A stretch of 64,000 nucleotides of DNA from Mesorhabditis belari (GCA_958450365.1 CAUEEP010000916.1:1-64000); one strand, 5' to 3'; shown: positions 1-12,025, numbered from the stretch's first letter. Numbers and translations: made by a program. The notes: generated by a model from the sequence alone, not told the origin.

Positions 1-186
1 AGACAAAGCTAGATATAGACAAAGATAGACATAGACAAAGATAGATATAGACAAAGCTCGACATAGACAAAGCTAGACATAGACAAAGCTAGATATAGAC
101 AAAGCTAGACATAGACAAAGATAGACATAGACAAAGATAGACATAGACAAAGCTAGACATAAACAAAGATAGACATAGACAAATTT
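1..186. repeat. 18-bp tandem array
   Basis: About ten copies of a unit close to AGACAAAGATAGACATAG, with variants (AAAGCT for AAAGAT). The array runs off the left edge of the window. Open frames across it on the minus strand are by-products of a unit length divisible by three. Confidence 0.9.
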
Positions 187-660
187 AGAAACGCCAAATT
201 TCGAACAGATCACCCGTATCTCCTCTTTGAAAGCTTGAAAAATGCTTTTTTCAAGTTCGCAAAGCAAAGCTAAAAGCTCTGTCAAAGCTTTCATTTTTCA
301 TCGCAAAAAATGATTTCATCACAAAAACTTCGTTATCTTTATTCCTTATTCTCATTTGAAAATGTTTGTTTTGTTTGACGAAAGAAATGACACGTGAGTT
401 TCTTTGTCTTTGACAAAAAAAGAGAAATTTTATGTTAAAAACTATTTAAAATAGTATTGCAAATGTAAAAAAATACTATAAGTTATTAAAAATTAACATA
501 AAAGTTCATAAAAGTTTAAGAAAATAAAAAGCTTCCCACAAAAAAGAGAACTTTGCTCATTTTTTGTTTAAAATTAGCCAAATTTGAGTTCATCTTTTGG
601 CTTCAAAAACCTTTGAAAACAATTTTTTTTAGATAAATCTTAGATTTTGGATAATGAATT
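187..660. other. AT-rich spacer
   Basis: AT-rich sequence with homopolymer runs. No exon, RNA gene or ordered repeat is visible. Confidence 0.5.
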
Positions 661-666
661 ATATAT

Positions 667-1874
667 GTTGTGTCCGATTTAGATTTCCGTCCGATTTAGA
701 TTGAATCTAAATCGGACGTCCGATTTAGATTGAACTTATCGCGGACGTCCGATTTAGATTACAGTCTATATCGGACGTCCGATTTAGATTCAATCTAAAT
801 CTTATATGGATTGAACAATAATATAAACATGCTTAATATATGTTCTTAAGCGTTTTCTGTAGTTTTCTGCATTTTTCAAAGGTCTTTTATTGATTACAGT
901 CTATATCGGACGTCCGATACAGATCGAACAATAATAAACGTGCTTAACATATGTTCTTTGAAAAGCGCAGAAAATTGCAAAAAAACGCTTAAGAACATAT
1001 ATTAAGCACGTTTGTATTGTTCGATCTGATCGGACGTCCGATATAGACTGTAATCTAAATCGGACGTCCGCGATAAGTTCAATCTAAATCGGACGTCCGA
1101 TTTAGATTTCCGTCCGATTTAGATTGAACTCATCGCAAACGTCCGATTTAGATTACAGTCTATATCGGACGTCCGATACAGATCGAACAATAAATAAACG
1201 TGCTTAATATATGTTCTTAAGCGTTTTTTTTGCAATTTTCTGCACTTTTCAAAGAAATTTTATTGTCTTTTTTTGAGAATTTTTTGTTTTCTTGTTTTCC
1301 TATTAAATGCTGCTTTTTTTACAGATGGAGGACCTTTTTGACCAAGAATTTGGCGTGTTTTTAAGATGTCAGATGTCACAATAGCCTAAGCTGCAAAAAT
1401 AAATAGAAATTTTTAACTCATTCGTTGTTGTTGTTGGTTTTTTGTTGTTGTATAAAAAAAAAATACCGACTGGGGCTACCAGTGGTGAATTTATCGCATA
1501 CACGAAATATATCAATCACAATACAACGACACACACAATACTAGGCTATATCTTGACTTAACCCACGTCATGACAGACGGCTCCCTAACCCTAAGTTGTT
1601 GTAATTTCGCATCTATTCTGTTAACGCCAATAAATTGTTTCATAGTTGGGTTTTCTTTTCAGAAAAAGACAATAACAGACCTTTGAAAAATGCAGAAAAC
1701 TACAGAAAACGCTTAAGAACATATACTAAACATGTTTATATTATTGTTCAATCTATATAAGACGTCCGATTTAGATTGAGTCTAAATCGGACGTCCGATA
1801 TAGACTGTAATCTAAATCGGACGTCCGCGATAAGTTCAATCTAAATCGGACGGAAATCTAAATCGGACACAACA
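667..1874. mobile_element. Inverted-repeat element with CGGACGTCCG palindromes
   Basis: The left arm (about 667-890) is repeated in reverse complement at about 1676-1874. Both arms end in TGTGTCCGATTTAGAT and carry several copies of the palindrome CGGACGTCCG next to GATTTAGATT. A second internal inverted pair (about 895-1260) shares the same unit plus a tract ending in ATATGTTCTTAAGCG. There is no transposase frame, so this looks like a non-autonomous foldback element. The tail of a SINE (1454-1605) lies between the arms. Confidence 0.7.
1454..1605 (-). mobile_element. SINE tail fragment
   Basis: About 145 bp starting ATACCGACTGGGGCTACCAG is almost identical to 52802-52940, which is joined there to a tRNA-like head. 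Only the 3' part is present here, flanked by an A-rich run, as expected for a 5'-truncated SINE on the minus strand. It sits inside the 667-1874 element, so it inserted later or the element captured it. Confidence 0.65.
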
Positions 1875-1891
1875 TATATATATATATATAT

Positions 1892-2368
1892 CGTAGCTGT
1901 TTACGAAATTCAGCCGTTAACGAATTATTCGTTAATGGCTAGCCGATTACGAATGAATTTTTTCGCTAACCGTGTACAATTTGTAATCGGCTTCTGCGAA
2001 CATGGCTCGTTTCAAATGAGTTTTTGATTTTAAACTATTTATGCAAAACGCAAATCAGCAAACTAATCACAAAAAGTGGAATAAAATTTACAACATTTAA
2101 CATGTATAACATAATAACGTTTATAACAAACAAAATATCAACTAAAATGCATGCGGAACCAATTGAAGATCAATTAAGTCGACTTGGCAGCGTTCATTTT
2201 GCTCCTTCGTTATGATCGGCTTCACAACAACTCCTTTTTTTGGCGTCCCCTTCTTTAATTCGGCTAGCCGGCTAAATGGCCAGCGAAAAATCTCATTTTT
2301 TCTAGCGTTAACGGCTAGCCGTTAACGAATGATTCATTAGCGGCTGGATTTCGTAAACAGCTACGACC
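1892..2368. mobile_element. Inverted-repeat element (GTTAACGGCTAGCCG family)
   Basis: The ends read CGTAGCTGTTTACGAAATTC and its reverse complement, about 475 bp apart. Next to them are short palindromes such as GGCTAGCC and GAATNATTC. Related sequence recurs at 15725-15850 and as a dense array at 54205-54535. The 63-codon frame inside (2024-2215) has no recognisable product. Confidence 0.6.
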
Positions 2369-2448
2369 TATATAATAATTATTATTATCTCTATCTTTAT
2401 CTAAAAATCTTAGACGGAATTAGCCCTCACCACGGAAACTGTTTGGAC

Positions 2449-2530
2449 AATTGGTCCAAACACGCTGAACGGCTAGCCTAAGCCTTCTCACTAAGTCCAA
2501 GCCTGAGCCTAAGCCTGAGCCTGAGCCAGC
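2449..2530. repeat. Degenerate telomere-like tract with conserved leader
   Basis: GGCTAGCCTAAGCC, then CACTAAGTCCAAG, then mixed GCCTGA/GCCTAA hexamers. The same leader precedes the long GCCTAA array at 40318. Confidence 0.6.
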
Positions 2531-2992
2531 TAAACTTCGTAAACGGCTACGACATATATATAGATACTTTATTCAGGACCTGAGATAAAGTGCGCTAGAT
2601 TTAAGATTAAAACACATGAATTCACATAACATGAAAAGGGCCGATAAAAAGCAACATGATATAATCTATGTAATATATGGGTAGCACGGACAAGAATCCG
2701 CTAGAGCTTCAAGATCATCTACAGATAATTTAAAGGTTTCAAGACTATTGGACTCTCTCAAAACTCTGGGGAATCGATTCAATAATGAAGAATTTTCTAT
2801 TTATGTTATTTAAAAAAAAAAAAAACTATTAAAATTGATTTTTAGAAAGCTAGGCTTAAAAACTATTTTTGAATACTAAGTTACTGGAAAAAGTTGTGAA
2901 AAACGATGATAAATAAATTTTGTAAAGGTTAGATTCTTTCAAAAAATGATTAAAAATTAAACCTAATATCCAAATCTAATCATCTTTTTTTC
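2531..2992. other. Spacer without visible features
   Basis: AT-rich sequence. No exon, RNA gene or repeat structure is seen. Confidence 0.4.
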
Positions 2993-4204
2993 TTATCCAA
3001 TTGGATAATAAATCCCATTCGAGTAATAGTAATTGTTGAGGGGATTGTAGTAACGATTTCGGTATCGATTCGTCCCGTAGTTCGAGTTGTAGAAACGATT
3101 TCTGAAAATGAAAAGAAATGATGACTTTTCTGATGAGTATTTGATTTTTTAGCTTTTATTTTAATTGAGAGTCTGCCAGATTGCTGTGATTTCTGATTTA
3201 ACAGACTTTTGAGTTATCCTTTGAGCTAATCTAGGGTGAATGCACATGAAATGTCACTTTACTTTCAAGAAGCGCTTTTTAATTGAATTTAATTGGGAAC
3301 ACAAATAAATGGAAATTTTCAGAATTATTATTCATATCATAGATGATTTTTCAAATGCTATTCAACATAATAGTTATGAGAAAGTCTAAAAACGAAAATC
3401 CCTATTGATTGTGCTTGTGTGACTTGCTCGATGTTTGGGAAAAACAAAGCAGACGATTGCCAATTGTGAAAATCCTCGCCTTTAGCACTTGTCGATAGAT
3501 TTTCGAAGCGAAAATCGTGATCGAACTTGTGAAAATCGAGAGCTGAGAGCGAATCGAATTGGTGAAAAGCGAGCGAAAACCACGTAAATTGTTTTGAAGA
3601 CTTTACTCAGAAACTCAAAATTAGCAATTCCATAGAACTTCAAATCTCCAAGACTCGAGAGCCTCTGACTGATTTAATAGTAAATCCTAGGGGCTTCAAA
3701 GATAAGAAAAGCCTATCTTTTCTCTACAAAACACCTTTTACGCCAAACGGGAAAGCTTTTGTTTTCACAATTTTTTTAAATCATCGAACTTAAGCGGTCG
3801 AAAATGGGCTGATGAGGAGTTGATCATTTAAAGATTTCCATCAAACAAACCTACTTTAATGTTCAAATAAAAAACGTAGAGAATGTTTAATTACGTTTGC
3901 ACTCAATTTTTCAAATCAATCTATCCAGTCTGAATGATGTTTTGTCGATTTTAAACAAAATATAGGTTTTCTCGCGTATGTTCCTTTTTATTATGGTTTC
4001 CCGACGAATCTGTAGAAGAAGATGTAAAAGGCTTTTACATAAAACTGCTATAGCACTCCGAGCTCGCAACAAGGATAAGAAAAAGCTAACTATTTAAAAA
4101 TACCTGCCATAGGATGTGCATTGACTCTATAGCTATCATGCGATCGTCGAGTAAGACTTACCGCCGAGTCCCATAGTAGTTCCCATAATTATATCGTCGC
4201 GCAT
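2993..4204 (-). CDS. Small Tyr/Asn/Arg-rich peptide gene, two exons
   Basis: Exon 2 (2993-3101) follows a TTTTCAG acceptor and reads NRFYNSNYGTNRYRNR..., ending ...GIYYPIG and stop; it is about one third Tyr plus Asn. Exon 1 (about 4162-4204) would read ARRYNYGNYYGTR up to a GTAAGT donor. The phases fit: CG from exon 1 plus A from exon 2 give Arg. In this copy the start reads ATGCGCGAC, one G short of the frame. The inverted copy at 5475 reads ATGGCGCGACGA and is in frame, but has no exon 2 near it. There is no signal peptide. Family unknown; the composition recalls nematode Tyr/Gly-rich small peptides. The intron holds the 3295-3850 duplication. The missing base is either a real lesion or a sequencing error. 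Confidence 0.5.
3295..3850. repeat. Segmental duplication, copy A
   Basis: About 550 bp repeated nearly base for base at 6388-6886, same orientation. It begins GGGAACACAAATAAATGG and includes GGAAAAACAAAGCAGACGAT. Copy A has a short insertion relative to copy B around 3385-3430. No coding content is apparent. Confidence 0.8.
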
Positions 4205-4269
4205 TTCGCCTCACTCGATTCTCACTAAATTGAAAGCTTTACATAACGATTTTGCACAGAATACACACA
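4018..4269. repeat. Inverted duplication, left arm
   Basis: About 250 bp that is the near-exact reverse complement of 5408-5658, with a spacer of about 1.1 kb. The arm contains exon 1 of the Tyr/Asn-rich peptide gene and its donor site, so the exon exists twice in opposite orientations. Confidence 0.85.
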
Positions 4270-4275
4270 TTGTCA

Positions 4276-4502
4276 ATAGTACTCGTAATGAATAATACTC
4301 GTAATCAATAGTACTCGTAATCAATAGTACTCGTAGTCAATAGTACTCGTAATCAATAGACTCGTAGTCAATAGTACTCGTAATCAATAGACTCGTAGTC
4401 AATAGTACTCGTAATCAATAGACTCGTAGTCAATAGTACTCGTAATCAATAATACTCGTAATCAATAGTACTCGTAATCAATAGTACTCGTAGTCAATAG
4501 TA
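4276..4502. repeat. 16-bp tandem array
   Basis: About 15 copies of AATCAATAGTACTCGT with A/G variants and some units lacking two or three bases. Confidence 0.9.
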
Positions 4503-4689
4503 TCTCATTGTAGCCGTACTGAAAATCGTTTCCTAACTTGTCAACTTCCCTAAACTACTGTTGTCTTGTTTTTAGCTTTCATTAAACATTTTCAAGATCT
4601 TAAATCTTTTCGCCTAAATACTTTTTCTTCTTCTCTACTATATTTACGTATTTTAAATGCAATTAATTAAGATTTACAATTTCTTTACG

Positions 4690-4825
4690 TCACTGAATGA
4701 CAAGTGACAATCACTTTAATGAATGACAAGTGACAATCACTTTAATGAATGACAAGTGACAATCACTTTAATGAATGACAAGTGACAATCACTTTAATGA
4801 ATGACAATCAATGACAAGTAATATC
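4690..4825. repeat. 26-bp tandem array
   Basis: About five copies of GAATGACAAGTGACAATCAC followed by TTTAAT; the last unit is scrambled. It ends at the 3' end of the small secreted-peptide gene. Confidence 0.9.
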
Positions 4826-5027
4826 ACTTTAAATCATGTTCCATTTTGAAAAAAACATTTTTATAACTGAAAAATTCATAGAAAAAAAACCCCCACAATG
4901 CTTCATCATCACTCCACTCATTTGCCTCAAAGGAATCCATTTCATCAACCTCATCAACTTGTCCAAAAGTCGTTAACACTTGTAAACATATCAGAAATAT
5001 CAACACAAGTATACTGTAGATGTTCAT
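4824..5027 (-). CDS. Small secreted acidic peptide (hypothetical)
   Basis: An open frame of 67 codons. The chosen ATG gives a classical signal peptide: MNIYSILVLIFLICLQ, then VLTTFGQ as a likely cleavage region. A short acidic stretch follows (VDEVDEMDSFEANEWSDDE), then aromatic-rich residues (GFFFYEFFSY). An in-frame upstream ATG would add 21 residues but would bury the signal peptide. The C-terminal third may be intron read-through, because GGGGTTTTTTTTC after the acidic part could act as a donor. It lies in the spacer between the arms of the 4018/5408 inverted duplication. No family recognised. Confidence 0.45.
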   Translation of the reverse strand: MNIYSILVLIFLICLQVLTTFGQVDEVDEMDSFEANEWSDDEALWGFFFYEFFSYKNVFFKMEHDLK

Positions 5028-5407
5028 TTTTTTTCGATTTCCAAGAAATTTGAGGCTTTTGTAGTGATACTCGGCACTCAAAGGAGTCAAAAAATGACAT
5101 CAAATGAACTCAGAAAAGTCCATTTTTGTTTACCTTGTGTTGAAAAAAAGCTTTCAACACCCTGGAAAGCTCTTTTTCTATTTGTTGACCCAGTTTTACG
5201 TAAAAAAAAACTAAAAAACTACTGTTTGGTCTTGTGAAATGCGATTTTATTGCCGATTTTCTTTTCTTCACGTTTACAAAAAAAAAATTGTTTCCGTGAT
5301 TTCTCACTGATTTCAAAACTTTTCATGAACCCCGGATTCTGATGAGAAATTTTTTGAGGAATTTCTTTACGAACACACCGATTTCAATAGCATTCTGATC
5401 TGCTCAC

Positions 5408-5658
5408 AATGCGTGTATTCTGTGCAAAATCGTTAAGTAAAGCTTTCAATTTAGTGAGAATCGAGTGAGGCGAAATGGCGCGACGATATAATTATGGGAA
5501 CTACTATGGGACTCGGCGGTAAGTCTTACTCGACGATCGCATGATAGCTATAGAGTCAATGCACATCCTATGGCGGGTATTTTTAAATAGTTAGCTTTTT
5601 CTTATCCTTGTTGCGAGCTCGGAGTGCTATAGCAGTTTTATGTAAAAGCCTTTTACAT
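5408..5658. repeat. Inverted duplication, right arm
   Basis: Reverse complement of 4018-4269 with few differences. It carries an intact ATGGCGCGACGA start followed by codons for YNYGNYYGTR and a GTAAGTC donor on the plus strand. No exon 2 follows downstream, so this copy is an orphan first exon. Confidence 0.8.
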
Positions 5659-5876
5659 TTGATCAGCTTCTAATTAGACACCTTAAGGCTCTGGGTCAGG
5701 CTAATGATAACCATAAATCGAGCTTCATTATTGAGGGTATCGCCACCTTTCTGGTGGGAAACTCTCCGCAAGATGAGAGTACTAATCCAAACACGACAAA
5801 CACGATAGTAAAAGAAAAAGGGATAAAACAGCAATAGGCTAAAGCAGATCAGATCAGACCAGAACTTGGCCCTGGC

Positions 5877-6130
5877 CTACCATAGGGAAGCCAGATGTGA
5901 CCACGCAAAACTCCTGCTCTAATGTTTGATCTTGACAGACCAGAAGTCTGGCAAGATCTGGCATATTCCAAAGCATATTCCAAATGAAAGCAACATTAAA
6001 ACATTTTCATTTGGAATATGCTTTGGAATATGCTTTGGAATATGCCAGATCTTGCCAGACTTCTGGTCTGTCAAGATCAAACATTAGAGCAGGAGTTTGC
6101 GTGGTCACATCTGGCTTCCCTATGGTAGGC
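5877..6130. repeat. Near-perfect foldback, about 110-bp arms
   Basis: TACCATAGGGAAGCCAGATG to TTCCAAATGAAA on the left is repeated in reverse complement on the right, with only about 20 bp between arms. Both arms include AGATCTGGCATATTCCAAAG. A transcript would form a long hairpin. A further half copy of the unit follows at 6131-6165. Confidence 0.8.
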
Positions 6131-6387
6131 CAGATGCTTTGGAATATGCCAGATCTTGCCAGACTTTTTGACCAAAGTTTTCAGCTTTGGAACAAACTCA
6201 TGAAAATCCTCGCCTTTAGCACTTGTCGATAGATTTTCGAAGCGATTTTCGATTTTCGAAATCATGATCGAACTTGTGAAGCAAGATTTTCAGATTTTCA
6301 TGAGCGCTTTTGAATAAAAAGCTATTCAAAGCTATTCATTCAAAAAATCTCAGGCTTTATCGCTTCAAATCAATCTCTTTATTTTTT

Positions 6388-6886
6388 GGGAACACAAATA
6401 AATGGAAATTTTCAGAATTATTATTCATATCATAGATGATTTTTCAAATGCTATTCAACATAATAGTTATGAGAAAAACGATGGTTGGGAAAAACAAAGC
6501 AGACGATTGCCAATTGTGAAAATCCTCGCCTTTAGCACTTGTCGATAGATTTTCGAAGCGAAAATCGTGATCGAACTTGTGAAAATCGAGAGCTGAGAGC
6601 GAATCGAATTGGTGAAAAGCGAGCGAAAACCACGTAAATTGTTTTGAAGACTTTACTCAGAAACTCAAAATTAGCAATTCCATAGAATTTCAAATCTCCA
6701 AAACTCGAGAGCCTCTGACTGATTTAATAGTAAATCCTAGGGGCTTCAAAGATAAGAAAAGCCTATCTTTTCTCTACAAAACACCTTTTACGCCAAACGG
6801 GAAAGCTTTTGTTTTCACACTTTTTTTAAATCATCGAACTTAAGCAGTCGAAAATGGGCTGATGAGGAGTTGATCATTTAAAGATT
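6388..6886. repeat. Segmental duplication, copy B
   Basis: Direct copy of 3295-3850. Its terminal 100 bp (about 6895-6990) is repeated once more, starting AACCACGTAAATTGTTTTG. Confidence 0.8.
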
Positions 6887-7165
6887 AAAGAAAAAACCAC
6901 GTAAATTGTTTTGAAGACTTTACTCAGAAACTCAAAATTAGCAATTCCATAGAATTTCAAATCTCCAAAACTCGAGAGCCTCTGACTTTTCACCTCTTCA
7001 ACTAATCAACCCAATTTGCGGGTGTTTGTTCGGCCATAATCGGTCATTAGCCACCTATCAAAATCAAATAAAAAGCTTCTCATCGTTTTGTAATCAAAAA
7101 AAATTCTTTGCTTTCATTTAACTTTTCAAATGCTCGCCATTCGATCGATTCAAAATTCTCTTTTT

Positions 7166-10100
7166 TGGAAGAAATATCGGGATCTCATTTTGGTGCTCTT
7201 TATCACTTTCGGTCTCATTGGTGGGATTATTTTTGGAATAGAACTTCAAAACTAATGCTAACCTCAACATTTCAAAGGCTATCTTGGGTTTTACATCCAA
7301 CTTTGGATGTAAATATTACCGTGACTCACTGGATAATACTTTAATGTGCTTGGAGTAGGCAATCGTAGCATAGAATTTTTAATCTAATGGTGAACTTTAG
7401 ATGTTAGAGGCTTTAATTATTAATCACTATTCAAACATGCATTCCATCACAGTTCTTCGGTTTTGATTCGAGTTTTGTTTAAGCTATATACTTAATATTA
7501 GCGAAGAATTGAGTTCCTTTGAAAGTATTCAAATAAAAAATGTTAGATTCTTTTAAAAGCCGATTCACAAGTCGATTCAATTTTCATACCTTATAGATAG
7601 AGTTATAGACCATCTAAGTTGATCAACTTTTCCAGGTAGGTAGTTCAACTTTGACACAAATTTTCTTTATGTTCTTACACTTGAGTATACAAAATAAATT
7701 GTACTTTTCTATAACCAAATTTAATGAAGATTCTATTAAAACCAATCATTAGTTGATTCAACTTCTATATCTTGAGTTATAGACCATCTAATTTGATCAA
7801 CTTTTCCAGGTAGGTAGTTTAACTTTGTCTCAAATTTTCTCTGTTTTTATTGGTAAGTCTACAAAGCAAATTTTACTTTTCTATAGTCAAATTTAATGAA
7901 GATTCTATTAAAACCAATCATTAGTTGATTCAACTTCTATATCTTGAGCTATAGACCATCTAAGTTGATCAACTTTTCCAGGTTGATCCAGTTTAACTTT
8001 GACACCAATTTTCTTTATGTTCTTACATTTGAGTATACAAAATAAATTGTACTTTTCTATAACCAAATTTAATGAGGATCATTTTAAAACCAACCTTAAG
8101 TCGATCTGATAATTGGAAGTCGAATTATAGAGTAAAATAGAAAAGTGCGCTAAAGTGCCATTTTGACTATAGAAAAGCGGCACTTAGAAAAACGTCACTT
8201 CAAGACGATTTTTCAAGACTTCAAGACTTCAAGACGGATTGTTAAAATTTCAAAATCTAACCAAATTCCCTCAATTTAGCCTTCTACGTTCTCTTACAAT
8301 TTCTGAATGATCAAGAATGGACGATAATTGAATATGATGATGATTCACAAGCTGCTGACCCATCAAATTCTATCAATTTAACATTAACCGATCCATCGAC
8401 AGACTTTATCTACAACCTAAATGCCACAGCTTCCATTGATTCCAATTTCAATGATACATTCAATCAGCCAATCAATGATAGCTATTACGATGGATATTAT
8501 GGAGATTATTATGATTATATGAGTTCCGACAATTTCACAATGTCTAAAAGCAATGTCACGAACAGCTACGATCATCTTCCGGATGACATCTCGAACGTTA
8601 TCCAAGCTATGACTGTTGTGGTTTGTTTTGTTTTCAATGATCACAAGGGAAGGTCAACTGGCTGAGTCGGTCAAATGCTATGCGGGAGGTTACTGGTCAA
8701 ATGCTATGCTGGTCCCATGTGGGAACTGACGACAACGATTGATCAACATTATCTTATGGCTTTATATATGAAAAGCAATTTGCCAGATGGAACGCACACA
8801 AAGAACACTAGTCAGCAATTCTTGAAAAAAGCAAAAGGAAAACCCAAAGTCGCGATCGAACTTGTGAGGGTTCGCTTTGAAAACGAACGCATAAAATTCT
8901 GCGTCGAATGGGATAGATCGATAGTATTTGATCGGCTCAGTCAGTCCCTTCCCTTGTTAATTAGGAAAGATCAAGCTAATTTAGTCCGCACCTGCTCAAA
9001 CCAATAAAATTTGTTTGAATTTGATTATAATTACTGAAACTAAGAATTTCTGGGGAACTAGCTACAATAGCGGAATGCTGAAAAGCCGATCTCTATTGGT
9101 CGTATCGGTTTGAACAATTTGAAATGTAAATAAAGCATCCGAAAGGAATCGCTAAACTTTGAATAGCAATTGATCAAAATTTGCTGAAAATTAATGAAAA
9201 CACTGACGAAAACGAACGCATAAAATTCTGCGTCGAATGGGATAGATCGATAGTCTTGATCGGCTCAGTCAGTCCCTTCCCTTGTTAATTAGGAAAGATC
9301 AATCGAATGTGTTGCTGAATCAGTGCTAGATTTGAGGACAGCCTCACTTTTATCGGTCCAGTTCGGTGCGAATTTAGTCAGCACCTGCTCAAATCAATAA
9401 AATTACATTGAATTTGATTATAATTACTGGGACTAACAATTTCTGGGGAACTAGCTACAATAGCGGAATGCTGAAAAGCCGCTCTCTATTAATCATATCG
9501 GTTTGAACAATTTGAAATGTAAATAAAGCATCCGAAAGGAATCGCTAAACTTTGAATAGCAATTGATCAAAATTTGCTGAAATTATGGATCACGATCGGG
9601 TCAATACGGTTCAGTCTACGTCGTTTTCAACTCCCCATTCGCAATCGGAGCCTATTTAGGAGCATGTAAAAGCTTTTTAAGATCAACTTCACTTTCATTG
9701 GAATGAACCAAAAATTATAACTGTGAAAATTCAACTCTTATTTAAAGAATATCCAAAATTTCTTTGTACCTCTATTAAAATTTTCTTTTAAGTAGCATTA
9801 AGAGATTTTTTTAGGTGATGATTTTAAGTCTCTTTACCACTCCATTGGCCGCTTATTTTTCGGCAAAAAATGATCGACTGTCGTGGCCTATTCGGTAGAA
9901 ATGAGCTCAAAAAAACCTAAACCAATGCTTTCAAGATTGTTGGCATGTGCCGAAAATGTGAACAAATTCATCCAAGCGTCTTGCTATATTCTAGCCGAAC
10001 TATGTATTCTTCGTCTTCAATACGAGTGGATACCTGTGAGGTCGGTGAAATGTGACCAAGTTCTATATGATTCGAGTAAATCTTTTGGCTCCCGGCTCTC

Positions 10101-11939
10101 CTTTTTGACGGAAAACCGGCTGGCACATTGCTATGCATCGTTATCATTTATTATAAATAATATCTAGATGTACAAGAAGAGTGACCTTTTCTTTCAACGA
10201 TATTCGTTGGTACATTGAACAGTACGGGCTATCGGATATCGCTTTGTATTGTCAATGTTTGGTTTCATTGAGGTATGAGTTGGGTTTTCTGATCTTGATT
10301 TTCATTTGAATTTTGTAATTGCCTATATAAAGCCTAACAATTATGGTAACATGCTTTTTTTGTAAATATTGGGTTGGTGAATTGAAAAATAAAACTTTGA
10401 ACTAAAATTTATTCAACATGAAACTATGAATTCATTCGAAATAATTTCCATTATTATTGACGACTTCTGTCCATTTTAAAGGCAATTTGCGGATTCCTCT
10501 TTCATAGTAGGATTGGTTGATTTTGGTTTGTGTGCGAGACTCAAAAATGGAGAACTGGAGACTGGAGACAAAAATGGAGGATCAGTTTGAGCACTTCAAA
10601 AGAAACCCATTTTGATGTCAATAGAAAAGTTGTAGAGAATCAAAAATTAGGCTTACAGCCAAATTTCCAAAAAGATACACTTAGTAGTTTCGCTTAAAAT
10701 GTAAGTTTTGTGAAAATTCGTAAATTTCGCATTTCTTGAAAACCAGTTTTTGAATCGTTCTGGAAATTTGGATATAAGCTTCATTTTTGATTCTCTACAA
10801 CTTTTCCATTTACACCAAAATGGGTTTCTTTTGAAGAAAGTGCTCAAACTGTCACATATGATAATAGCCGGCAGTTTTCAATTCACCAACCCAATATTTC
10901 GGGGATTTTTCGAGTGATTTTCACAAAGTCTTTTTAAATAAAAATTAAGAAATTTCTTTATGGTAGGTTTTTGGGTTTTTGCTGAAAATTTAATTAGCTT
11001 TCTTTTGAGATGTCTCAAAGTTCACCCCTCTCAAGCTCGGCGAGCTCGAAGCTCGGAGATTCTATGAGAATATCAAGCTCAAAAAAAGCGCTCTAAAAGG
11101 TTTTTGAGCTACCTTTTTAGTGTTTATCTTATGAATTCACGATCCACATTAAAACGAGCACTCGGAGCTCTTAACTCAGAGCACTCAGAGCTACTCAGAG
11201 CTGAAAAACGGCTCTTAGTCCTATGATACAGGTTTACTTACAACCAATATGAATTACCTTTTTTTAGTCGTTTCCTTGTTTTATCTCTTGATGGAGTCTA
11301 CTTTAAGTACACAAAAAAGTTGCCGATAATTCAACTCCTCATTCCATATGCATTACGAGTCGCTTTGGGACAAACGATTCTCATACTCGAAAACAGTGAT
11401 TACGATTTCTCGTACTGGATTGTCTTCATTCAAACATATATTATAAAAGTCCCATTTTTCTTGATGTGTGGCCTCGACTTTGTGACAAATGTGAAGCTGA
11501 AAGCGGTATTTTAGAGAAAAACAAGAGATGTTTGGGTTGATTTTAGTTGAAAAAGCATGGAAAAGCATCGCGTTGTGAATCACATCTCATGATACAGGTT
11601 TGTCGGTATACTTTAGGTTGACTCAAAACTCTATTTTGTTGAGGAAAATTTCTATTGTGAAAGCTCGTTTTCAACGTTCAGCTATGCGATTGGAGTAAAA
11701 GGCGCCCAATAGCAGTCAACTATTTGATGTGTATCATCAATATAGCCCTTCGATCAATAAATAGGTTAAAGAAAAAGTCTTTCTGATTTCTTTTTCCATA
11801 AAACCTTTTTTGTAAGTACGACTAATAATGACGATCAACTTTGGGACAAGCACCATTATTATCGAGAAGATTCACAAAGTTGAACAGCTTTCGTTGGTTC
11901 ATCCCTCGAAAAAAAGTCAAACGGATTCATTGTGCTAGA
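7166..11939 (+). CDS. Candidate multi-exon membrane protein, incomplete
   Basis: Exon-like segments with good splice signals on one strand. 8280-8620 has a loop rich in N-glycosylation sites (NLT, NAT, NDT, NDS, NFT, NVT) and acidic/Tyr residues, ending at a donor after ...VIQAMTVV. 9613-9665 reads YVVFNSPFAIGAYLGA. 9815-9894 reads VMILSLFTTPLAAYFSAKND. 11268-11490 reads FKYTKKLPIIQLLIPYALR... with two hydrophobic helices. About 11820-11939 is a polar tail ending KKSQTDSLC and stop. A hydrophobic segment at 7166-7255 (LILVLFITFGLIGGIIFG) may be the first helix but ends at a stop. I could not join all pieces in one frame and do not recognise the family; a divergent nematode 7TM receptor is possible. 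Introns carry a triplicated repeat and a MITE. Confidence 0.35.
7590..8098. repeat. Three tandem copies of a ~168-bp unit
   Basis: Each copy contains GTTGATCAACTTTTCCAGGT, TTTAACTTTGACACAAATTTTC-like text and AATTTAATGAAGATTCTATT. Copies are diverged, so the triplication is not recent. Confidence 0.8.
8100..8282. repeat. Dispersed repeat, copy 1 (second copy at 53976)
   Basis: Matches 53976-54156 in the same orientation, including AAGTGCCATTTTGACTATAG, the doubled TTCAAGACTTCAAGAC and AATTCCCTCAATTTAGCC. Here it ends exactly at the TTTAG that serves as acceptor of the 8280 exon, so the repeat supplies that splice site. Confidence 0.7.
8883..9585. repeat. Tandem direct duplication, ~300 bp
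   Basis: 8883-9185 is repeated at about 9210-9585 (shared text AACGCATAAAATTCTGCGTC and AATAGCGGAATGCTGAAAAG). The second copy has an insertion of about 65 bp near 9300-9365. The 110-codon frame at 8675-9007 overlaps copy 1 and is not supported as a gene. Confidence 0.75.
10369..10894. mobile_element. Mariner-like MITE, copy 1
   Basis: About 526 bp bounded by TTGGGTTGGTGAATTGAAAA and its reverse complement, flanked by TA. It has an internal inverted repeat around TTGTAGAGAATCAAAAATT. Nearly identical to 21417-21944. Non-coding; the termini match the mariner-type remnant at 18825. Confidence 0.85.
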
Positions 11940-12025
11940 TAATAAGAATGACCATTTAACATTTTATTATAATTTTTTAAATAATCGATATAATCTTTAT
12001 GTAAATTATGCAAATTATTGAATTA

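Noticed and set aside
4690..4825. CRISPR-like array
   Set aside because: Units are contiguous with no unique spacers; plain minisatellite in a eukaryotic genome. The same holds for 36411-36866.
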